The position numbers and the translations under genes were made by a program. Positions 5,865-9,214 of a stretch of 9,214 nucleotides of DNA are shown here, one piece after another. Source of the stretch: Bacteroidales bacterium (GTDB lineage Bacteria; Bacteroidota; Bacteroidia; Bacteroidales; JALTDM01); the NCBI GenBank assembly GCA_027073875.1, contig JALTEO010000154.1, positions 1 to 9,214 on the forward strand, read 5' to 3'. How positions within the stretch are numbered: position 1 is the first letter of the stretch; each line of letters begins with the position of its first letter. Under the pieces are notes generated by a model, which did no database searches, was not told the DNA's origin, and saw nothing but the letters and a program-made list of their open reading frames with translations.

Positions 5865-6959
5865 ATGGCAGATAAAGAAAAAGAAATATTACTGGGAAAA
5901 CTGGAAGAAGTTCAAACAAGATACGAGCAAATAGCTAATGACCTATCTAATCCTGATATAGTTACAGACCAAAAAAAATATGTCCGTCTCAACAAAGACT
6001 ACAAAAATATGCAGCCCATTGTTGAAACTTTTAAAGTCTATAAAAATGTGCTCAGTAATATTGAAGCTAATCAACAGATTCTAAAAGAGGAAACCGACGA
6101 AGAACTCCGTGAGATGGCAAATGAGGAACTTGAACAATTAACAGCTGAAATAGAAGAACTGGAAGAAAAAATTAAATTTCTGTTGTTGCCTAAAGACCCC
6201 GAAGATGACAAAAATGCTATCTTGGAAATTCGTGCCGGAACCGGTGGCGACGAAGCAGGACTATTTGCCGGAGAGCTTTTCCGTATGTATCAAAAGTTTT
6301 GTGAGAACAATAAAATGAAAATAACCGTTACACATTTCACCGAAGGGACAATTGGCGGATTCAAAGAAATTGTTGCCAATATTGTTGGTGAGAGTGCTTA
6401 CGGCATCTTAAAATTTGAATCGGGCGTTCATCGCGTGCAACGGGTTCCACAAACAGAGACACAAGGACGCGTTCACACTTCGGCAGCATCGGTAGCCGTC
6501 TTCCCCGAAGCCGAAGAATTTGATGTAGAGATAAAACCGGAAGATGTCAGAAAAGACACTTATTGCTCATCGGGTCCCGGCGGTCAATCGGTAAACACAA
6601 CCTATTCGGCTATCCGTTTGACGCATATTCCTACAGGCGTGGTAGTAACCTGTCAGGATGAGAAATCACAGATAAAAAATCTGGATAAAGCAATGAAAGA
6701 GCTTCGTTCCCGGCTGTATAAGATTGAATTGGAAAAAGAACAAGCCAAATTAGCGGCACAACGCAAATCAATGGTATCGACAGGCGACAGGTCGGCAAAA
6801 ATCCGGACTTACAATTTCCCGCAAGGACGCGTTACCGACCATCGGATTAACTATACTGCCTATAATTTACAGGAGTTTATGAATGGCGACATTCAAGAAT
6901 TGATTGATAAGTTACAAATGGCAGACAATGCCGAACGACTGAAAGCAAGCGGGTTATAG
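5865..6959 (+). CDS. prfA: Peptide chain release factor 1
   Basis: Class I release factor that reads UAA and UAG in the ribosomal A site and triggers release of the finished protein. 364 residues, normal family length. Residues 1-110 form the helical N-terminal domain (coiled-coil rich, for example EELEQLTAEIEELEEKIKFLL). AGTGGDEA (124-131), FESGVHRVQRVP (184-195) and the stop-codon-recognition tripeptide PQT (195-197, the PxT of RF1 rather than the SPF of RF2) are present, followed by TQGRVHTSA. The catalytic GGQ loop is SGPGGQSVNTT (236-246), with Gln241 the residue normally methylated by PrmC. C-terminal NFPQGRVTDHRI is typical. The gene ends in UAG, a codon only RF1 reads, followed in frame by UGA and UAA. 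It sits between two nucleotide-synthesis genes, an order I recall from other Bacteroidales (not checked). Confidence 0.97.
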   Translation: MADKEKEILLGKLEEVQTRYEQIANDLSNPDIVTDQKKYVRLNKDYKNMQPIVETFKVYKNVLSNIEANQQILKEETDEELREMANEELEQLTAEIEELEEKIKFLLLPKDPEDDKNAILEIRAGTGGDEAGLFAGELFRMYQKFCENNKMKITVTHFTEGTIGGFKEIVANIVGESAYGILKFESGVHRVQRVPQTETQGRVHTSAASVAVFPEAEEFDVEIKPEDVRKDTYCSSGPGGQSVNTTYSAIRLTHIPTGVVVTCQDEKSQIKNLDKAMKELRSRLYKIELEKEQAKLAAQRKSMVSTGDRSAKIRTYNFPQGRVTDHRINYTAYNLQEFMNGDIQELIDKLQMADNAERLKASGL

Positions 6960-6965
6960 TGATAA
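6957..6965 (+). promoter_or_regulatory. Triple in-frame stop TAG TGA TAA ending prfA
   Basis: Directly after the last Leu codon the frame reads TAG (6957-6959), TGA (6960-6962), TAA (6963-6965). The first stop is read only by RF1, the protein encoded here. The second is read only by RF2, and the third by both. The backup stops would catch ribosomes that read through UAG when RF1 is scarce. Confidence 0.75.
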
Positions 6966-6986
6966 AAGATATGATAAAATATAAAA

Positions 6987-7052
6987 TCACCCACCTTAAT
7001 CCTCCCTCAAGGGAGGAAATTCTCCCCTTGACGGGGAGACACAGAGGGGTGA
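6987..7052. repeat. Branched inverted-repeat element between prfA and pyrF
   Basis: An outer stem (TCACCC at 6987-6992 with GGGTGA at 7047-7052) encloses two perfect hairpins: CCTCCC-TCAA-GGGAGG (7001-7016) and TCTCCCC-TTGAC-GGGGAGA (7021-7039). Together they can form a three-way junction in RNA or a cruciform in DNA. No T-run follows, so it is not a standard terminator on the plus strand. From memory, near-identical CACCC...CCTCCCTCAAGGGAGG elements are dispersed in Bacteroidota genomes. It ends 18 bases before the first possible pyrF ATG (7071) and so lies in the prfA-pyrF transcript if the genes are co-transcribed. Confidence 0.75.
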
Positions 7053-7085
7053 CAAACAAAACAATAAAAAATGGTCTCACCAACA

Positions 7086-7892
7086 ATGAAAGCTACCTAC
7101 CAAAATCTTGTTTCTCAAATACGCACAAAGAAAAGTATGTTGTGCGTTGGTTTGGATTCTGACATTTCAAAAATTCCCGAACGGTTTCTGAAAGAACAGT
7201 ATCCGCAATTTGCTTTTAACCATTTTATTGTGGATGAAACTGCCGAGTTTACGGTTGCCTATAAACCTAATCTGGCATTCTACGAATCGCAAGGGGCCAA
7301 AGGGTTTGAAGAACTAAAAATGACAGTAGATTTCATTCGTAATAATTATCCTGAGATTTTTCTGATTGCCGATGCCAAACGCGGAGATATAGGAAATACC
7401 TCAAAGCATTACGCTAAGACATTTTTTGAATATTTTGATTTTGATGCAGTTACACTATCTCCTTATATGGGCGAAGATGTAATAAAACCCTTTTTAGAAT
7501 ACGAAAACAAATGGGTTATTCTCCTCGGACTTACTTCCAATGCCTCAGCAGGAGCTGTTCAGTTTTTTGAAAATAACCACGGTAAAAAGTTTTTTGAACA
7601 TATTCTTTCGCTCGGACAAGAATGGGGAACGCCCAAAAACACAATGTTTGTAGTAGGTGCCACCAAGGCAGAATACCTAAAAGACATCCGCAAGGCAGCA
7701 CCCGGCAATTTCTTTCTTGTTCCCGGAATTGGTGCACAAGGCGGTGATTTGGAAGCAGTCATCAGCAATGGAAAAAATAAAGACGGCGGATTGCTAATTA
7801 ATTCTTCTCGCGGAATTATTTTTGCAGAAAATCCAAAACAAGAAGCAAAGAAATTGCAAAATAAGATGGAAAAATATTTGAATTTTGAATAA
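7086..7892 (+). CDS. pyrF: Orotidine 5'-phosphate decarboxylase
   Basis: Last step of UMP synthesis: decarboxylates orotidine 5'-phosphate to UMP in the cytoplasm. A 268-residue TIM-barrel protein of the longer PyrF subfamily. Landmarks counted from the ATG at 7086: LCVGLDSD near residues 19-26; AYKPN (58-62) with the conserved Lys60; the catalytic DAKRGDIGN (96-104), giving the Asp96-Lys98-Asp101 charge network; LSPYMGED; VVGAT; the phosphate-binding PGIGAQGGD (from about 213); and INSSRGI (from about 238). An upstream in-frame ATG at 7071 adds five residues (MVSPT) and has the more A-rich leader (ACAATAAAAA). I prefer 7086 because homologues I recall begin close to that point, but either is possible. 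It lies downstream of purM-prfA behind a branched hairpin element and ends in TAA at 7890-7892. Confidence 0.94.
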   Translation: MKATYQNLVSQIRTKKSMLCVGLDSDISKIPERFLKEQYPQFAFNHFIVDETAEFTVAYKPNLAFYESQGAKGFEELKMTVDFIRNNYPEIFLIADAKRGDIGNTSKHYAKTFFEYFDFDAVTLSPYMGEDVIKPFLEYENKWVILLGLTSNASAGAVQFFENNHGKKFFEHILSLGQEWGTPKNTMFVVGATKAEYLKDIRKAAPGNFFLVPGIGAQGGDLEAVISNGKNKDGGLLINSSRGIIFAENPKQEAKKLQNKMEKYLNFE

Positions 7893-7902
7893 TGAACTTT
7901 TT

Positions 7903-8019
7903 GTCATTCTATGTTTGCCATTTCGTCATTCCGAATTGCGTTTTTGTCATTCCGAACTTGTTTCGGAATCTGTTTCCCAGAGACTTAATAATTAGATGCT
8001 GAAACAAGTTCAGCATGAC
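7903..8019. repeat. Intergenic repeat: three GTCATTC units and two related stem-loops
   Basis: GTCATTC recurs at 7903, 7925 and 7946, each preceded by T-rich sequence, giving a 21-22-base period. The third copy begins a 26-base arm (7946-7971) that is inverted at 7994-8019 with 22 of 26 positions matching. Each arm is also its own perfect hairpin: TTCCGAA-CTTGT-TTCGGAA (7950-7968) and TGCTGAA-ACAAG-TTCAGCA (7997-8015). From memory this is a widespread Bacteroidota intergenic repeat. It may end or stabilise the pyrF transcript. Confidence 0.8.
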
Positions 8020-8076
8020 GAGTGTAGAATGGCAGGTGTAAAACGACAAGAAACAAACAATACTAATTTGAAAAGA

Positions 8077-8745
8077 ATGTTCGACTACAACAAAATAGCC
8101 ACCAATTACGACCAATGGTATAAGACACCATTAGGTAAACAAATTGATGTGTGGGAGAAAAATCTTTTCCGCCTGCATCTCGAAAAATTACAGACAAAAC
8201 AATTACTCGAAATAGGTGCCGGCACCGGTCATTGGACAGAGTTTTTTGCCAAAAACGGGTTTTCCGTAACCGGTATTGATATCGCCGAGAAAATGATAGC
8301 ACAGGCAAAACAAAAAAATATTCCCAATGCACAGTTTGAAATAACATCGGCAGAATCACTACCCTACGGCGATGAGCAAATTGAGAATATCGTAGCTGTT
8401 ACCTCATTAGAATTTATTGAAAATCAAGAAAAAGCTGTTTCAGAAATTTTTCGTGTATTGAAACCCGGCGGTTATTTTATTGTTGGCGGACTAAATGCTC
8501 AAGCATCATTACAAAAATCAAGGCAAAGCGATCCCGTTTTCAAAGATGCCCGTTTCTTTACACCAAAATCACTGTTTCAACTATTGGAAAAATTCGGAAC
8601 ACCAACCGTGGAAGGATGCGTTTATATGCCTAACCCGCAAGCTGAACTAAAAGAAATTATCAATACCGAAAATATAGCTCCCATCAATCTGTTGAATATT
8701 TACGGTAATTTTCTGGTGGGCAGTGTCAAAAAAAGAAAACCATAA
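8077..8745 (+). CDS. Class I SAM-dependent methyltransferase (Methyltransf_11 type), substrate unknown
   Basis: A 222-residue Rossmann-fold methyltransferase. N-terminal MFDYNKIATNYDQWYKTPLG is typical of small soluble methyltransferases. Motif I is LLEIGAGTG (43-51), binding the SAM carboxypropyl part. GIDIAEKM (67-74) places the ribose-binding acidic residue at Asp68. NIVAVTSLEFI (104-114) is motif II, and RVLKPGGYFIVGG (126-138) is motif III. The C-terminal part (QASLQKSRQSDPVFKDARFFTPKSLFQLLEKFG, then GCVYMPNP) probably shapes the acceptor site. Substrate cannot be told from sequence. I chose the ATG at 8077 over the in-frame ATGs at 7996 and 8029. The first of these begins inside the intergenic repeat and would add MLKQVQHDE, a known kind of repeat-derived artefact; homologous sequence begins at MFDYNKIA, and GAAAAGA precedes this ATG. 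The TAA stop overlaps the next gene's ATG by one base (TAATG). Confidence 0.88.
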   Translation: MFDYNKIATNYDQWYKTPLGKQIDVWEKNLFRLHLEKLQTKQLLEIGAGTGHWTEFFAKNGFSVTGIDIAEKMIAQAKQKNIPNAQFEITSAESLPYGDEQIENIVAVTSLEFIENQEKAVSEIFRVLKPGGYFIVGGLNAQASLQKSRQSDPVFKDARFFTPKSLFQLLEKFGTPTVEGCVYMPNPQAELKEIINTENIAPINLLNIYGNFLVGSVKKRKP

Positions 8746-9214
8746 TGAACGAGATTATATATTGGATTTCAATCCATTACATTGAAGTAATTGGAGCAAT
8801 TCTCGGTATTCTCGGGGTATTTTTCCAAATCAAACAAATCGTATGGGTTTGGCCTGTCAGTATTATTGCCTCAGTAATGTATGTTATTGTCTTTCTGCAT
8901 ACTCGCCTCTACGGATTGATGAGTCTGCAATTCTATTTTATTGCCGTAAGTGTTTACGGCTGGTATCAGTGGGTGCACCCCAAACCACAAGGCGAAGGCA
9001 TTATCACCGACAAACTGCCCGTAATACGCCTCAACCTGAAAACTACCTTAATTTATACCGCCTTATTTGTCGGTTTTTGGTTGACAATTAATTGGTTTCT
9101 TCGGGAATATACCGACGATGCCAAACCACTATGGGGTTCTATGGTTACGGCACTAAGTCTGGTAGCAAGTTTAATGCTGGCAAAAAAAATTATTGAGCAA
9201 TGGTTTATCTGGAT
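8745..9214 (+). CDS. pnuC: PnuC-family vitamin transporter (nicotinamide riboside or thiamine type), 3' end cut by window edge
   Basis: The frame from ATG 8745 is open to the window edge, giving 156 full codons of a membrane protein normally near 190-220 residues. It begins MNEIIYWISIHYIEVIGAILGILGVFFQ, followed by WVWPVSIIASVMYVIVFLHTRLYGLMSLQFYFIAVSVYGWYQW. This contains the LY...Q.Y....YGW..W pattern characteristic of PnuC. A cytoplasmic-like loop and a further helix (TTLIYTALFVGFWLTINWFL) follow, then WGSMVTALSLVASLMLAKKIIEQWFIW, the conserved C-terminal region. PnuC proteins move unmodified vitamins by facilitated diffusion, trapped inside by phosphorylation. In Bacteroidota some relatives carry thiamine (PnuT) rather than nicotinamide riboside. 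No TPP riboswitch was seen upstream, and the downstream gene that might settle the substrate is outside the window. Translation is coupled to the methyltransferase by a one-base overlap. Confidence 0.9.
   Translation, partial: MNEIIYWISIHYIEVIGAILGILGVFFQIKQIVWVWPVSIIASVMYVIVFLHTRLYGLMSLQFYFIAVSVYGWYQWVHPKPQGEGIITDKLPVIRLNLKTTLIYTALFVGFWLTINWFLREYTDDAKPLWGSMVTALSLVASLMLAKKIIEQWFIW

Noticed and set aside
7001..7052. Intrinsic terminator after prfA
   Set aside because: The GC-rich stems are strong, but what follows is A-rich (CAAACAAAACAATAAAAA), with no T-run on the plus strand.
6959..7162. 67-codon frame between prfA and pyrF
   Set aside because: It begins at a GTG overlapping the prfA stop, runs through the branched hairpin repeat and overlaps pyrF. 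No domain.
7531..7768. Two minus-strand frames inside pyrF
   Set aside because: Antisense to pyrF, mutually overlapping, with compositions typical of shadow frames.
7909..8115. Minus-strand 68-codon frame translating to ...LVMLNLFQHL...NRFRNKFGMTKTQFGMTK
   Set aside because: It is a translation of the intergenic stem-loop repeat. Peptides of this kind are well-known database artefacts. It also overlaps the methyltransferase start.
8843..9091. Plus-strand 82-codon frame inside pnuC in another phase
   Set aside because: The pnuC frame from 8745 is open throughout, membrane-like and family-matching. The other frame is a shadow rich in Cys, Tyr and Arg.

Overview
The window looks like chromosomal DNA of a Bacteroidota bacterium, probably Bacteroidales. 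The support is AT-rich DNA, A-rich leaders in place of Shine-Dalgarno sites, promoter elements matching TTG-N(17-23)-TAnnTTTG, a Bacteroidota-type outer-membrane 'putative porin', the Bacteroidota form of PurM and PyrF, a lysine-rich cold-shock-domain protein, and intergenic repeat types common in this phylum. No mobile-element protein, CRISPR array, tRNA or rRNA was seen.

Left part (1-3592, all minus strand). A lipoprotein gene of unknown function runs off the left edge. A 413-base gap with small repeats separates it from a two-gene unit: ispD (isoprenoid precursor synthesis) followed by a 605-residue porin. The porin starts at a TTG codon that overlaps the ispD stop codon.

Middle (3593-4683). 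A 128-base divergent promoter region drives ispD leftward and a cold-shock-domain protein rightward. A 516-base non-coding stretch follows. It holds hairpin elements and three arrays with a 7-base period, the last of which reaches into the probable purM promoter.

Right part (4684-9214, all plus strand). purM (purine synthesis), prfA (release factor 1) and pyrF (pyrimidine synthesis) form a compact housekeeping cluster. purM and prfA are two bases apart. prfA ends in three different in-frame stop codons (TAG TGA TAA), and a branched hairpin element lies between prfA and pyrF. After pyrF comes a repeat with two related stem-loops, then a SAM-dependent methyltransferase that overlaps by one base a PnuC-family vitamin transporter cut by the right edge.

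The genes are mostly ordinary core metabolism and translation. The less ordinary material is in the intergenic DNA (heptamer arrays, covarying hairpins, branched element), in the start and stop signals of the porin and prfA, and in the unrecognised lipoprotein. I found no convincing new multi-gene system.
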